Source: Modestobacter sp. VKM Ac-2982 (GTDB lineage Bacteria > Actinomycetota > Actinomycetes > Mycobacteriales > Geodermatophilaceae). From it: a DNA stretch of 64,000 nucleotides. Below, piece after piece: positions 52,202-60,635 of this stretch. The notes beneath the pieces were generated by a model, which saw nothing but the letters and a program-made list of their open reading frames with translations, was not told where the DNA came from and did no database searches. Within the stretch, counting starts at the first letter, position 1, and every line of letters begins with the position of its first letter. The stretch covers positions 1,222,082 to 1,286,081 of the forward strand of contig NZ_JAPVBL010000001.1 of the NCBI RefSeq assembly GCF_026967935.1, written 5' to 3'. Both the position numbers and the translations under genes were made by a program.

Positions 52202-53730
52202 CCGGCACCAGCAGTGACCTGACCCGCGTCGACGTCGCCGGGCTCTCCCGGCTGCTGAGCTCCGGGGAGGTGAGCGCCGTCGAGGTGACCCGTGCGCACC
52301 TGGACCGGATCGCCGCCGACGACGGCCGGCTCGGCGCCTACCTGCACGTCGAGGACGACGCCGCGCTCGCCGCGGCCGCCGCGGTCGACCAGGCCCGTGC
52401 CACCGGCGCCGAGCTCGGCCCGCTGGCCGGGGTCCCGGTGGCCCTCAAGGACCTGGTGGTCACCGAGGGCGTGCCGACCACGAGCGGCTCGAAGATCCTC
52501 GAGGGCTGGCTCCCGCCCTACAGCGCCACGGTCGCCACCCGGCTCGCCGAGGCCGGCACCGTGCTGCTGGGCAAGACCAACATGGACGAGTTCGCGATGG
52601 GTTCCTCCACCGAGAACTCCGCGTACCAGGTGACCCGCAACCCCTGGGACACCGACCGCATCCCCGGCGGCTCCTCCGGTGGCTCCAGCGCCGCGGTCGC
52701 CGGGCACCTCGCGCCCTGGTCGATCGGCACCGACACCGGCGGCTCCATCCGGCAGCCGGCCGCCGTGACCGGGATAGTCGGGCACAAGCCGACCTACGGC
52801 TCGGTCTCCCGCTACGGCCTGATCGCCTTCTCCTCCAGCCTGGACCAGGCCGGGCCGATGGCCCGCACGGTGCTGGACGCCGCGGTGATGCACGAGGTCA
52901 TCGGCGGCCACGACCCGCGCGACTCCACCAGCATCGACACCCCGCTGGCCCGGCTGGCCGACGCTGCCCGCGAGGGCGCGGCCGGCGACCTGCGCGGCGT
53001 GCGGGTCGGTGTCGTGCGCGAGCTCGGCGGCGAGGGCCACACCGACGGCTACGAGCCCGGCGTGCTGGCCCGCACCCGCGAGGCGATCGAGGTCCTGGCC
53101 GGGCTGGGCGCCGAGGTCACCGAGGTCTCCTGCCCCTCGTTCGACCTGGCGCTGCCGGCCTACTACCTGATCGCGCCGAGCGAGGCCTCCAGCAACCTGG
53201 CCCGCTACGAGGGCGTCCGGTTCGGCCTGCGGGCCGGTGACGACGGCAGCCGCGACCTCGACGAGGTCATGGCGCTGACCCGGGAGCAGGGCTTCGGCCC
53301 GGAGGTCAAGCGGCGGATCATCCTGGGCACGTACGCGCTCTCCAGCGGGTACTACGACGCCTACTACGGCCAGGCGCAGAAGGTGCGCACGCTGATCACC
53401 CGGGACTTCGGTGCCGCCTTCGCCGACGTCGACGTGCTGGTCAGCCCGACCATGCCCACGGTCGCCTTCCCGATCGGCGCCCGGGTCGACGACCCGATCG
53501 CGATGTACGCCGCCGACCTGTGCACGCTGCCGGCCAGCCTGGCCGGGCTCCCCGCGATCTCGGTGCCCAGCGGGCTGTCCGACGGGCTGCCCGTGGGGCT
53601 GCAGGTCATGGCCCCGGCGCTGGCCGACGAGCGGTGCTACCGCATCGCCGCCGCCCTGGAGGCCGCGCAGGACGCCGCCCGTGGGCACCGGCTGCTCGAC
53701 GAGCTGGGCGCCCCGGCGGGTGCCGCGTGA
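52198..53730 (+). CDS. gatA: Asp-tRNA(Asn)/Glu-tRNA(Gln) amidotransferase subunit A
   Basis: 510 residues, amidase-signature enzyme. The Ser-cis-Ser-Lys triad is visible: Lys in [13 protein letters not shown], cis-Ser and nucleophile in [33 protein letters not shown]. It hydrolyses glutamine and channels ammonia to GatB for making Gln-tRNA(Gln) and Asn-tRNA(Asn). Coupled to gatC upstream and to the small membrane-protein gene downstream, both by GTGA overlaps. Confidence 0.97.
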   Translation: MTGTSSDLTRVDVAGLSRLLSSGEVSAVEVTRAHLDRIAADDGRLGAYLHVEDDAALAAAAAVDQARATGAELGPLAGVPVALKDLVVTEGVPTTSGSKILEGWLPPYSATVATRLAEAGTVLLGKTNMDEFAMGSSTENSAYQVTRNPWDTDRIPGGSSGGSSAAVAGHLAPWSIGTDTGGSIRQPAAVTGIVGHKPTYGSVSRYGLIAFSSSLDQAGPMARTVLDAAVMHEVIGGHDPRDSTSIDTPLARLADAAREGAAGDLRGVRVGVVRELGGEGHTDGYEPGVLARTREAIEVLAGLGAEVTEVSCPSFDLALPAYYLIAPSEASSNLARYEGVRFGLRAGDDGSRDLDEVMALTREQGFGPEVKRRIILGTYALSSGYYDAYYGQAQKVRTLITRDFGAAFADVDVLVSPTMPTVAFPIGARVDDPIAMYAADLCTLPASLAGLPAISVPSGLSDGLPVGLQVMAPALADERCYRIAAALEAAQDAARGHRLLDELGAPAGAA

Positions 53731-53939
53731 ACGGGCCCATGAAGGCAGCCTGGGGGCTGACGGTCTTCGTGATCGTCGCCGGCGCGGTGCTGTGGGCCGT
53801 GACCGGCCAGGCGATCTTCGCCGTCTTCATCGTCCTCGGCGTGCTGACCGCCATCGGCGCCTGGTTCACCACCCGCAGCGCCACCACCGGCCGCAGCACG
53901 ACGTCCGGCCCGATCGACCACCCGGAGGAGAAGCCATGA
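53727..53939 (+). CDS. Small two-helix membrane protein inside the gatCAB operon
   Basis: 70 residues. Two hydrophobic segments ([17 protein letters not shown] at about 7-23 and [18 protein letters not shown] at about 27-44) precede a Thr/Ser-rich hydrophilic tail ending DHPEEKP. Its GTG overlaps the gatA stop and its TGA overlaps the gatB ATG (ATGA), so it is translated in lockstep with both. A GGAGGAG inside its end serves gatB. No known family recognised; role unknown. Confidence 0.75.
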   Translation: MNGPMKAAWGLTVFVIVAGAVLWAVTGQAIFAVFIVLGVLTAIGAWFTTRSATTGRSTTSGPIDHPEEKP

Positions 53940-55444
53940 CCAGCACCGCCGACCGGCTGGTCGAGTTCGACGAGGTCCTGACCCGCTACGAGCCGGTCAT
54001 CGGGCTGGAGACCCACGTCGAGCTGGGCACCGCCTCCAAGATGTTCTGCGGCTGCGCCACCACCTTCGGTGCCGAGCCGAACACCCACACCTGCCCGGTG
54101 TGCCTGGGCATGCCCGGTTCGCTGCCGGTGGCCAACGCCGCCGCCATCGAGGCGACCATCAAGATCGGCCTGGCGCTGGGCTGCCGGATCGCGAACTGGT
54201 CGCGGTTCGCCCGGAAGAACTACTTCTACCCCGACATCCCCAAGGGGTTCCAGACCAGCCAGTACGACGAACCGCTGTGCGTCGCCGGCCACCTGGACGT
54301 CGAGGTCGACGGGACGACGCACCGCGTGGAGATCGAGCGGGTGCACCTGGAGGAGGACACCGGCAAGAACCTGCACGTCGGTGGGGCCACCGGGCGCATC
54401 CACGGCGCCGACCACTCGCTGATCGACTTCAACCGGGCCGGCATCCCGCTGGTGGAGATCGTCACCCGCCCGGTGCCCGGCGCCGGCCGGCTGGCCCCCG
54501 AGGTCGCCCGCGCCTACGTCACCGAGCTGCGCGAGATCGTCCAGGCCCTCGGCGTCTCCGACGTCCGGATGGAGCAGGGCAGCCTGCGCTGCGACGTGAA
54601 CATCTCGCTCAACCCGGTCGGCGACCTGGAGTGGGGCACCCGCACCGAGACCAAGAACGTGAACTCGCTGCGGTCGGTCGAGCGCGCGGTCCGGTTCGAG
54701 ATGCGCCGGCAGGCCGCCGTCCTCGACTCCGGCGGCCGGATCGTGCAGGAGACCCGGCACTTCCACGAGGACACCGGCACCACCTCCTCCGGGCGCAGCA
54801 AGGAGGAGGCGACCGACTACCGGTACTTCCCCGAGCCCGACCTGGTGCCGCTGGCGCCCGACGCGGACTGGATCGAGAAGCTGCGCGCCGAGCTCCCCGA
54901 GCTGCCGGCCGCCCGGCGCACCCGGCTCCAGCAGGAGTGGGGCATCTCCGGCACGGAGATGACCTGGCTGGCCAACGCCGGCGCCCTGGGCCTGGTCGAG
55001 CAGACCGTCGCGGCCGGCGCCTCCCCTGGTGACGCCCGGAAGTGGTGGCTGGGTGACCTGGCCCGCCGGGCCAACGAGGCCGGCACCGAGCTCGGCGAGC
55101 TGGCGGTCACCCCGGCGCAGGTCGCCGAGCTGGTCCGGCTGGTCAACGAGGGCACCATCAACGACGGGCTGGCCCGCCAGGTGCTCGACGGCGTGCTGGC
55201 CGGCCAGGGGGACCCGGCGCAGGTCGTCCAGGCGCAGGGGCTGGCCGTGATGGGGGAGTCCGACGAGCTGGTCGCCGCCGTCGAGGCCGCGATCGCCGGC
55301 GCCCCCGACGTCATCGCCAAGGTCAAGGCCGGCAAGGTGCAGGCGCTGGGCGCGCTCGTCGGGGCGGTCATGAAGACCACCCGCGGCAAGGCCGATGCCC
55401 CCACCGTGAAGCGGATGCTGGAGGAGCGGGTGCTGGGCTCCTAG
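53936..55444 (+). CDS. gatB: Asp-tRNA(Asn)/Glu-tRNA(Gln) amidotransferase subunit B
   Basis: 502 residues. [50 protein letters not shown] holds the zinc cysteines; the kinase-like site follows ([43 protein letters not shown]), then the YqeY-like tRNA-binding tail. GatB activates the misacylated Glu or Asp and completes the amidation. ATG within an ATGA overlap with the small membrane-protein gene. Confidence 0.97.
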   Translation: MTSTADRLVEFDEVLTRYEPVIGLETHVELGTASKMFCGCATTFGAEPNTHTCPVCLGMPGSLPVANAAAIEATIKIGLALGCRIANWSRFARKNYFYPDIPKGFQTSQYDEPLCVAGHLDVEVDGTTHRVEIERVHLEEDTGKNLHVGGATGRIHGADHSLIDFNRAGIPLVEIVTRPVPGAGRLAPEVARAYVTELREIVQALGVSDVRMEQGSLRCDVNISLNPVGDLEWGTRTETKNVNSLRSVERAVRFEMRRQAAVLDSGGRIVQETRHFHEDTGTTSSGRSKEEATDYRYFPEPDLVPLAPDADWIEKLRAELPELPAARRTRLQQEWGISGTEMTWLANAGALGLVEQTVAAGASPGDARKWWLGDLARRANEAGTELGELAVTPAQVAELVRLVNEGTINDGLARQVLDGVLAGQGDPAQVVQAQGLAVMGESDELVAAVEAAIAGAPDVIAKVKAGKVQALGALVGAVMKTTRGKADAPTVKRMLEERVLGS

Positions 55445-55447
55445 CCT
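55442..55447 (+). promoter_or_regulatory. -10 element for the GNAT gene (leaderless type)
   Basis: TAGCCT overlaps the gatB stop codon; the GTG of the acetyltransferase follows 6 bases later. Confidence 0.4.
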
Positions 55448-55453
55448 GGTGCG

Positions 55454-55996
55454 GTGGGGCTGCCCGCCGTCGAGCTGCGCCCGCTGCGGCGGGCGGACCT
55501 CCCGCTGCTCTGCCGCTGGCTGGCCGAGCCGCTGGTCGCCCGGTGGTGGGACGACGACCCCGGCCCCGCCGCGATCGAGCGGCAGTACGGCCCGAGCGTC
55601 GACGGCACCGATCCGACGGCGGTCTTCCTCGGCGTGCACGAGGGTGAGCCGTTCGGGCTGGTGCAGGTGTACGCGTTCGCCGACGAACCGGAGTCGCTCG
55701 CCGAGCTGTCAGCGATCTGTGAGGTGCCGGCGGGGGCGCTGAGCATCGACTACCTGGTCGGCGAGCCGGGGGCCCGCGGCCGGGGGCTGGGCGCGGCGAT
55801 GATCGCCGCTGCGGTGGCCCGGGGCTTCGCCGACCACCCCGAGGCGCAGGACGTCCTCGTGCCGGTGGCCCGGGGCAACGTGGCCTCCTGGCGGGCCCTG
55901 CGCCGCGCGGGCGCGACCTGGTACGCCGAGGGTGAGCTGGTGCCGGACAACCCGGTCGACCCACCCGACCACGTCGTCCACCGCTTCACCCGGTAG
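55454..55996 (+). CDS. GNAT acetyltransferase, AAC(6')-like
   Basis: 180 residues. ELRPLRRADLPLLCRWLAEPLVARWWDDD and IDYLVGEPGARGRGLGAAMIAAAVA give the GNAT fold with the acetyl-CoA loop RGRGLG; LVPVARGNVASWRALRRAGATW is the closing block. It belongs to the Acetyltransf_8-like group that includes AAC(6')-I enzymes and siderophore acyltransferases. Chromosomal position beside gatB and no resistance context mean that drug resistance should not be assumed. Convergent with the lipoprotein gene. Confidence 0.85.
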   Translation: MGLPAVELRPLRRADLPLLCRWLAEPLVARWWDDDPGPAAIERQYGPSVDGTDPTAVFLGVHEGEPFGLVQVYAFADEPESLAELSAICEVPAGALSIDYLVGEPGARGRGLGAAMIAAAVARGFADHPEAQDVLVPVARGNVASWRALRRAGATWYAEGELVPDNPVDPPDHVVHRFTR

Positions 55997-56012
55997 CCCG
56001 GGCGGCCTCGCG

Positions 56013-57194
56013 TCAGAGCGGAGAGCCGGCCGAGGACGTCGGCGGGAGCACCCGCAGCACCTTGTCGTCGTCCTCGCTCGGCGTGCCCACCCCGTCGCGG
56101 TTGGAGGTGGTGATCCACAGCGCGCCCTCCGCGTCCAGGGCGACCGTCCGCAGCCGGCCGTGGTCCTCGTCGAGGAACGCGGTGGGCTCCTCGACCGGGA
56201 CCCGCGACCCGTCGAGCTCGACGACGTGCACCTGCTGCCCGTCGAGCGCCCCGAGGAAGACGTAGGGGCCGGTGACCGCGCAGCCGCCCAGCCCGCCCTC
56301 CTCGCCGGGCACCTCGAGCACCGGTGCGATGCCGCCCGGCCCGAAGTCACCGCCGGCGACGAGGGCGTTGAGCTCGTCGGCACCCTGCAGCGCGTCGTCG
56401 GTCCCGTAGAGCTGTTCGTCCCCGCCCTGGCAGAGCGCGGTGACGTCCCGGTGGCCCCGGGTGAAGACGGGGCCCGGGCCGACGGGCTGGCCGAAGACGT
56501 CGACGGCGAGCACCTTGCCGGCCAGCGACGCCGGGTCGGCCGCCAGCGCCGGGTCACCGACGTCGCCGGTGCCCACGTACAGCACGCCGTCCAGCCCGAA
56601 GAGCAGCCCGCCGCCGTTGTGCACCTCGCCGCGCGGGATGCCGGTCAGCACGGGGTTCGGGGTGCCCCCGATCGGGAAGCGGACCACCCGGTTGTCGGTG
56701 GCGGTGGAGACGTAGGCGTAGACCAGCCCGTCCTCGGTGAACGTCGGGGAGAGCGCCAGCCCGAGCAGGCCGCCGTCGCCGCTGGTGTCGATGCCCGGCA
56801 CGGTCATCAGCTCCCGGGGCGCCGAGCGGTCGGGGAAGACCTGCAGCAGCCGCCCGGTCTCCCGCTCGCCGACCACCGCCGTCCCGTCGGGCAGCAGGGC
56901 CAGGCCGGTGGGCACGGTGAGCCCGGTGGCGACCACGCTCGGGTCACCGGCCTGCTCCTCCCCGGTGCCCGGGGTGGAGGGCTGCCCGGGCGCCGGGATC
57001 GGGGTGCTCTCCTGGGGCGGGGCGACCTGTGGTGGCTGCCCCTGCGGCACCTCGCGGAACGGGCCGGCCGGCTCGTAGCCGCCGCCGCAGCCGGCCAGCA
57101 GCAGCCCGCCCAGGAGCAGCCCGCCCAGGAGCAGCCCGCCCAGGAGCAGTGCCGTCCGTCGCCGGGCACCGGGTGCCGCCGTCCGCCGTCCCAC
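56013..57194 (-). CDS. PQQ-type sugar dehydrogenase lipoprotein (LppZ-like)
   Basis: 393 residues. An extended signal peptide with LLLGG repeated three times ends in the lipobox LLLAGC (Cys36). A Pro-rich linker leads to a six-bladed beta-propeller of the glucose/sorbosone dehydrogenase family: GLTVPTGLALLPDGTAVVGERETGRL, DGGLLGLALSPTF, VHNGGGLLFGLDGVLYVGTGD. Position after gatB matches M. tuberculosis LppZ (Rv3006). Substrate and cofactor unproven. The DNA coding for the signal peptide is a perfect 15-bp tandem repeat. GTG at 57194. Confidence 0.85.
   Translation of the reverse strand: MGRRTAAPGARRRTALLLGGLLLGGLLLGGLLLAGCGGGYEPAGPFREVPQGQPPQVAPPQESTPIPAPGQPSTPGTGEEQAGDPSVVATGLTVPTGLALLPDGTAVVGERETGRLLQVFPDRSAPRELMTVPGIDTSGDGGLLGLALSPTFTEDGLVYAYVSTATDNRVVRFPIGGTPNPVLTGIPRGEVHNGGGLLFGLDGVLYVGTGDVGDPALAADPASLAGKVLAVDVFGQPVGPGPVFTRGHRDVTALCQGGDEQLYGTDDALQGADELNALVAGGDFGPGGIAPVLEVPGEEGGLGGCAVTGPYVFLGALDGQQVHVVELDGSRVPVEEPTAFLDEDHGRLRTVALDAEGALWITTSNRDGVGTPSEDDDKVLRVLPPTSSAGSPL
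57101..57145 (-). repeat. Three perfect tandem copies of a 15-bp unit in a signal peptide
   Basis: GCAGCCCGCCCAGGA three times (57101, 57116, 57131), with a partial fourth. Each unit encodes five residues (LLLGG) of the lipoprotein signal peptide, so gain or loss of a unit keeps the frame but changes the hydrophobic core by five residues. Confidence 0.9.
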
Positions 57195-57245
57195 CCCGGC
57201 AACAGTACGGCGGCTGGCCGCCGCGCCGCCGTCGACCGACCCCCC

Positions 57246-57251
57246 TAGGGT
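57246..57251 (+). promoter_or_regulatory. -10 element for the 2-hydroxyacid dehydrogenase gene (leaderless type)
   Basis: TAGGGT, then 8 bases, then the GTG at 57260. Confidence 0.5.
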
Positions 57252-57259
57252 CGGGACCC

Positions 57260-58225
57260 GTGCCCGACGTCACCGGTCCCGACACCGCCCCCACGCTGCC
57301 CCTGGGCCCGGAGGAGGCGCTGCACGTGCTCGTCCCCTCCCGAGCCCTCGCCGAGGCGGTCGCGGCCGTCTCACCCCGCATCCGTGCCCACCGGCTCCCC
57401 GACGAGGGGCTGCCCACCGGGGAGGCGACGCAGGCACAGGTGCTCGTGCCGCGCGGTGGCGGGGAGATCCCCAGCGAGGTGCTCGACGCCCTGCCGCAGC
57501 TGCGGCTCGTCCAGCTGATGAGCGCCGGGGCGGAGAAGTTCGTCGGCCGGCTGCCCGAGCGGGTCACACTCTGCAACGCACGTGGTGCGCACACCCCCTC
57601 GACCGCGGAGTGGACGGTCGCCGCGACGCTGGCCGCACAGCGGGGCATCCCGCACTTCACCCGCGCGCAGGACGCCGGCCGCTGGGACTTCCGCACCGAG
57701 CACTCGCTGATCGGCGCGAAGGTGCTGATGGTGGGCGCCGGCGACATCGGCCGCACGATCGGCCGGATGATGGCCGGCTTCGACGTCGACCTCACCTACG
57801 TCGCGCGCACCGCCCGCGACGGCGTGCGCGGCATGGAGGAGCTGCCCCAGCTGCTGCCCGAGGCCGACGTCGTGGTGCTCATCGTGCCGGTGACCCCGCA
57901 GACCACCGGCCTCGTCGACGCCGCCTTCCTCGCCGCGATGAAGGACGACGCCCTGCTGGTGAACGCCGCCCGCGGGGTGGTCGTGGACACCGACGCGCTG
58001 CTGGCCGAGCTGACCTCGGGGCGGCTGCGCGCCGCGCTGGACGTGACCGACCCCGAGCCACTGCCCGCCGGGCACCCGCTGTGGTCGGCGCCCAACCTGC
58101 TGCTCACCCCGCACGTGGCCGGCGCGGTGCCGGACACCAACGCCCGCGCCACCGCCGCCGTCACCGAGCAGCTCACCCGGGTGCTGGCCGGCGAGCCGCT
58201 GCGCAACGTCGTCGCCGACTACTGA
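57260..58225 (+). CDS. D-isomer-specific 2-hydroxyacid dehydrogenase
   Basis: 321 residues. The NAD motif is LMVGAGDIGRTIGRMMAGFDVDLTYVART; catalytic residues are in VNAARGVVVDTDALLAEL (Arg), ALDVTDPEPLPAGHPLWS (Glu) and LLTPHVAGAVPDTNARA (His). LMSAGAEKFV in the substrate domain is typical of the glyoxylate/phosphoglycerate-like group. The exact substrate cannot be read; it lacks the ACT tail of SerA. GTG start. Ends at a terminator repeat. Confidence 0.9.
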   Translation: MPDVTGPDTAPTLPLGPEEALHVLVPSRALAEAVAAVSPRIRAHRLPDEGLPTGEATQAQVLVPRGGGEIPSEVLDALPQLRLVQLMSAGAEKFVGRLPERVTLCNARGAHTPSTAEWTVAATLAAQRGIPHFTRAQDAGRWDFRTEHSLIGAKVLMVGAGDIGRTIGRMMAGFDVDLTYVARTARDGVRGMEELPQLLPEADVVVLIVPVTPQTTGLVDAAFLAAMKDDALLVNAARGVVVDTDALLAELTSGRLRAALDVTDPEPLPAGHPLWSAPNLLLTPHVAGAVPDTNARATAAVTEQLTRVLAGEPLRNVVADY

Positions 58226-58226
58226 A

Positions 58227-58282
58227 AGGACCCCCGCGCCCCCGACCCTCGCGAGCTCGGGCCGGGCCCCTGCGCGGGGGCC
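58227..58282 (+). terminator. Terminator, CTCGCGAGCTCG repeat family copy 2
   Basis: Immediately after the dehydrogenase stop. CCCCCGCGC (58231-58239) pairs with GCGCGGGGG (58272-58280); the loop holds CTCGCGAGCTCG (58248-58259). Same layout as the element at 7332. Confidence 0.7.
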
Positions 58283-58284
58283 GA

Positions 58285-58647
58285 CTACAGGGCGGGGATG
58301 CGGCCGCCGGAGAGGGCGGCGAGGCGGGGCAGGTCGCGGGCGCGCAGCACCGGCAGCTGCACCTGGGTGCCGGCGGTCGTGACCAGCCACAGGTCGGCGC
58401 GCTCGCCGACCCGGACGCCGGCCAGGTCGTCCCAGGCGATGGTGCGGCGGGCGACCAGCGACCGCGCGGTGATCCCGTCGTCCCCGACGTCGACGCCGAC
58501 CCGGAACACCCAGACCGCCAGCGCCAGGGGCACCAGCAGCAGCAGGAACGCCCACGGGCTGGCGACGGTCACGGGCAGCACGCAGATGGTCAGGAAGAGG
58601 ACGGGGACGAGCGAGATCCGGCTCATCCGCATCCGGGCGACAGCCAC
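58285..58647 (-). CDS. PH-domain-like membrane protein
   Basis: 120 residues. Two hydrophobic segments (about 12-47) are followed by a small beta-rich domain (VGVDVGDDGITARSLVARRTIAWDDLAGVRVG and LWLVTTAGTQVQLPVLRARDLPRLAAL), the pattern of bacterial PH-like (bPH) membrane proteins. No enzymatic function expected. GTG start at 58647. Follows the XRE regulator gene on the same strand by 45 bases. Confidence 0.78.
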   Translation of the reverse strand: MAVARMRMSRISLVPVLFLTICVLPVTVASPWAFLLLLVPLALAVWVFRVGVDVGDDGITARSLVARRTIAWDDLAGVRVGERADLWLVTTAGTQVQLPVLRARDLPRLAALSGGRIPAL

Positions 58648-58692
58648 CCCCCGATGCTCCCAGATCCGGCACCCCGGCCGGCCGGGGACGCC

Positions 58693-59520
58693 TCAGCCGC
58701 GGCTCAGCCGGGCCAGCCGCGCGGCGCTGTCGGTGCCCGCGGCCGCCGTGTAGACGACCAGGTGCAGGTCGGCGGAGTCGGCCAGGGTGAGCTGGTGGTG
58801 CTCCAGCAGCAGGCTGCCCACCCGGGGGTGCTCGAAGCGGCGCTCGCTGGAGCTGAACGACTCGACGTCGTGGCTCGCCCACCCGGCCCGGAAGTGCTCG
58901 CTCGCCTCCTGCAGCCGGGTGACCAGGTCGACGACGGCCGGGTCGTGCACCCGGCTGCCGACCTCGGCCCGGAACTGGGTGAGGAAGCGCCGGCTGTCGG
59001 TGGCCCAGTCGCCGAGCAGGCTCCGCACGGCCGGGTCGGTGAACACGACCCACAGCAGGTTCCGCTCGTCCTCCGGCGCCGTGGCCACCCCGGGGTACAG
59101 CCGCTCGTAGGCGGTGTTCCACCCGAGGATCGACCAGCTGTGCGTGAGGACGAAGGCGGGGGAGGGGCCCAGCGCGTCCAGCAGCCGCACGGCGTGCGCC
59201 GGCAGCTCTGCCGGGCCGGGCTCGGCCGGCGCCGTCGCAGCGTGCCCGGTCAGCCGCAGCACGTACTGATGCTCGGCCGGCGAGAGCTGCAGCGTCCGGG
59301 CGACGGCGTCCACCACCTGCCGGGACGGCGAGATGTCCCGGCCCTGCTCCAGCCACGTGTACCAGGTGTGGCTGACCCCGGACAGCAGGGCGACCTCCTC
59401 GCGGCGCAGCCCGGGGGAGCGCCGGGCACCGTGCCCCGGCAGCCCGGCCGAGGCCGGCGTCACCTGCCGCCGCCGGGACCGCAGGAAGGCCGCCAGCTCG
59501 GTGCGCGGTGAACCGGTCAT
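58693..59520 (-). CDS. XRE-family regulator with MmyB-like ligand-binding domain
   Basis: 275 residues. Helix-turn-helix: GLRREEVALLSGVSHTWYTWLEQGRDISPSRQVVDAVARTLQLS. The C-terminal part (VLTHSWSILGWNTAYERLYPG, RNLLWVVFTDPAVRSLLGDWA, VGSLLLEHHQLTLADSADLHLVVYTA) is the MmyB-like, PAS-related ligand-binding domain. It probably responds to a small molecule and regulates its divergent neighbour, the BASS-family transporter, 124 bases away. ATG at 59520. Confidence 0.92.
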   Translation of the reverse strand: MTGSPRTELAAFLRSRRRQVTPASAGLPGHGARRSPGLRREEVALLSGVSHTWYTWLEQGRDISPSRQVVDAVARTLQLSPAEHQYVLRLTGHAATAPAEPGPAELPAHAVRLLDALGPSPAFVLTHSWSILGWNTAYERLYPGVATAPEDERNLLWVVFTDPAVRSLLGDWATDSRRFLTQFRAEVGSRVHDPAVVDLVTRLQEASEHFRAGWASHDVESFSSSERRFEHPRVGSLLLEHHQLTLADSADLHLVVYTAAAGTDSAARLARLSRG

Positions 59521-59550
59521 GCGGTGCCTCCTCGGGACGGGTCTGGGTGG

Positions 59551-59615
59551 TGGTGCCAGTACCAGCATCAACGCTCTCCTTGTGCCCCCGTCGACCGGCC
59601 CGCACGCTGGGCCGG
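59551..59615. promoter_or_regulatory. Inverted repeats in the XRE/transporter divergent region
   Basis: TGGTGCCAGTACCA (59551-59564, imperfect dyad with arms TGGT and ACCA) and a hairpin CCGGCCC/GGGCCGG (59595-59615) lie between the two start codons. The first is an operator candidate for the XRE protein. Confidence 0.4.
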
Positions 59616-59644
59616 CGCACCGCTGCGCGCGAGGGGGGATCAGG

Positions 59645-60622
59645 GTGGACCGGGTCAGGGTCGTCAGTTCGTTCGTCGGGCGTTGGTTCGCCGTCATCGT
59701 CGTGCTCGCGGGCGCGCTGGCGCTGGCGGTCCCCGGGGCGTTCGCCGGGGGCACGGCGGCGATCCCGTGGCTGCTCGCGGTGATCATGCTCGGGATGGGC
59801 ATGACCCTGCGGCCGGTCGACTTCGCGATCGTGGCGCGCCGCCCCTGGGCGCTGCTGGCCGGGGTGGCCACCCAGTTCGTCGTCATGCCCGGGCTGGCGT
59901 TCGGGATCGCCCAGGTGCTCGACCTGTCGCCGGCGCTGTCGGCCGGGATGGTGCTGGTCGGCTCGGCGCCGGGCGGCACCGCGTCGAACGTGATCGTCTA
60001 CCTGGCCCGCGGCGACACCGCCCTGTCGGTGGCGATGACGTCGGTCTCCACCCTGCTGGCGCCGCTGCTCACCCCGCTGCTGGTGCTGTGGCTGGCCGGG
60101 CAGTACCTCTCGGTCGACGGCGCCGGGCTGTTCACCTCGATCGTGCAGATCGTGCTGGTCCCGGTCCTCCTCGGGCTGCTGCTCCGTCGGGTGGTGCCGC
60201 GGCTGATCGAACGGCTGCTGGACCTGCTCCCGCTGGTCTCGGTGGCCGGGATCGCCGTGGTGGTGGCGATCGTCGTCGCCGCGAGCGCGGACACCCTGCT
60301 GTCGGTGGGCCTGCTCGTGGTCGTGGCCGTCGTCGTGCACAACCTGCTGGGCCTGGGGCTGGGCTACGCGGTGGCCCGCGTCTGCGGCTTCGACGAGCAG
60401 GGCCGGCGCGCGGTCAGCATCGAGGTCGGGATGCAGAACTCCGGCCTGGCCGCGGCGCTGGCCACCGCGCACTTCTCCGCCGCGGCGGCGCTGCCCGCGG
60501 CGCTCTTCTCCGTCTGGCACAACGTCTCGGGCTCGCTGCTGGCCGGCCACTGGGCGCGCCGCAGCGCCGCAGCGGAGTCCGAGCCCACCCTCCCGGCCGG
60601 TGCCCCCGGCCCCCGTCCCTGA
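59645..60622 (+). CDS. Bile acid:sodium symporter (BASS) family transporter
   Basis: 325 residues, about ten membrane helices. [62 protein letters not shown] and [20 protein letters not shown] are the three BASS hallmarks, including the crossover-helix and cation-site residues. Characterised bacterial members move bile acids, pantoate or keto acids with Na+. GTG at 59645 has a purine-rich GAGGGGGGATCAGG upstream. ilvD begins 13 bases after its stop, so the pair is probably one transcript. Confidence 0.92.
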   Translation: MDRVRVVSSFVGRWFAVIVVLAGALALAVPGAFAGGTAAIPWLLAVIMLGMGMTLRPVDFAIVARRPWALLAGVATQFVVMPGLAFGIAQVLDLSPALSAGMVLVGSAPGGTASNVIVYLARGDTALSVAMTSVSTLLAPLLTPLLVLWLAGQYLSVDGAGLFTSIVQIVLVPVLLGLLLRRVVPRLIERLLDLLPLVSVAGIAVVVAIVVAASADTLLSVGLLVVVAVVVHNLLGLGLGYAVARVCGFDEQGRRAVSIEVGMQNSGLAAALATAHFSAAAALPAALFSVWHNVSGSLLAGHWARRSAAAESEPTLPAGAPGPRP

Positions 60623-60635
60623 TCAGGAGCACGCC

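Noticed and set aside
55454-55996. Aminoglycoside-resistance gene
   Set aside because: Similarity is to the wider Acetyltransf_8/GNAT group only; there is no mobile or resistance context and the gene sits in conserved core DNA.
57371-60550. A minus-strand frame of more than 1000 codons
   Set aside because: It runs antisense through the 2-hydroxyacid dehydrogenase and the BASS transporter genes, both with intact family motifs.
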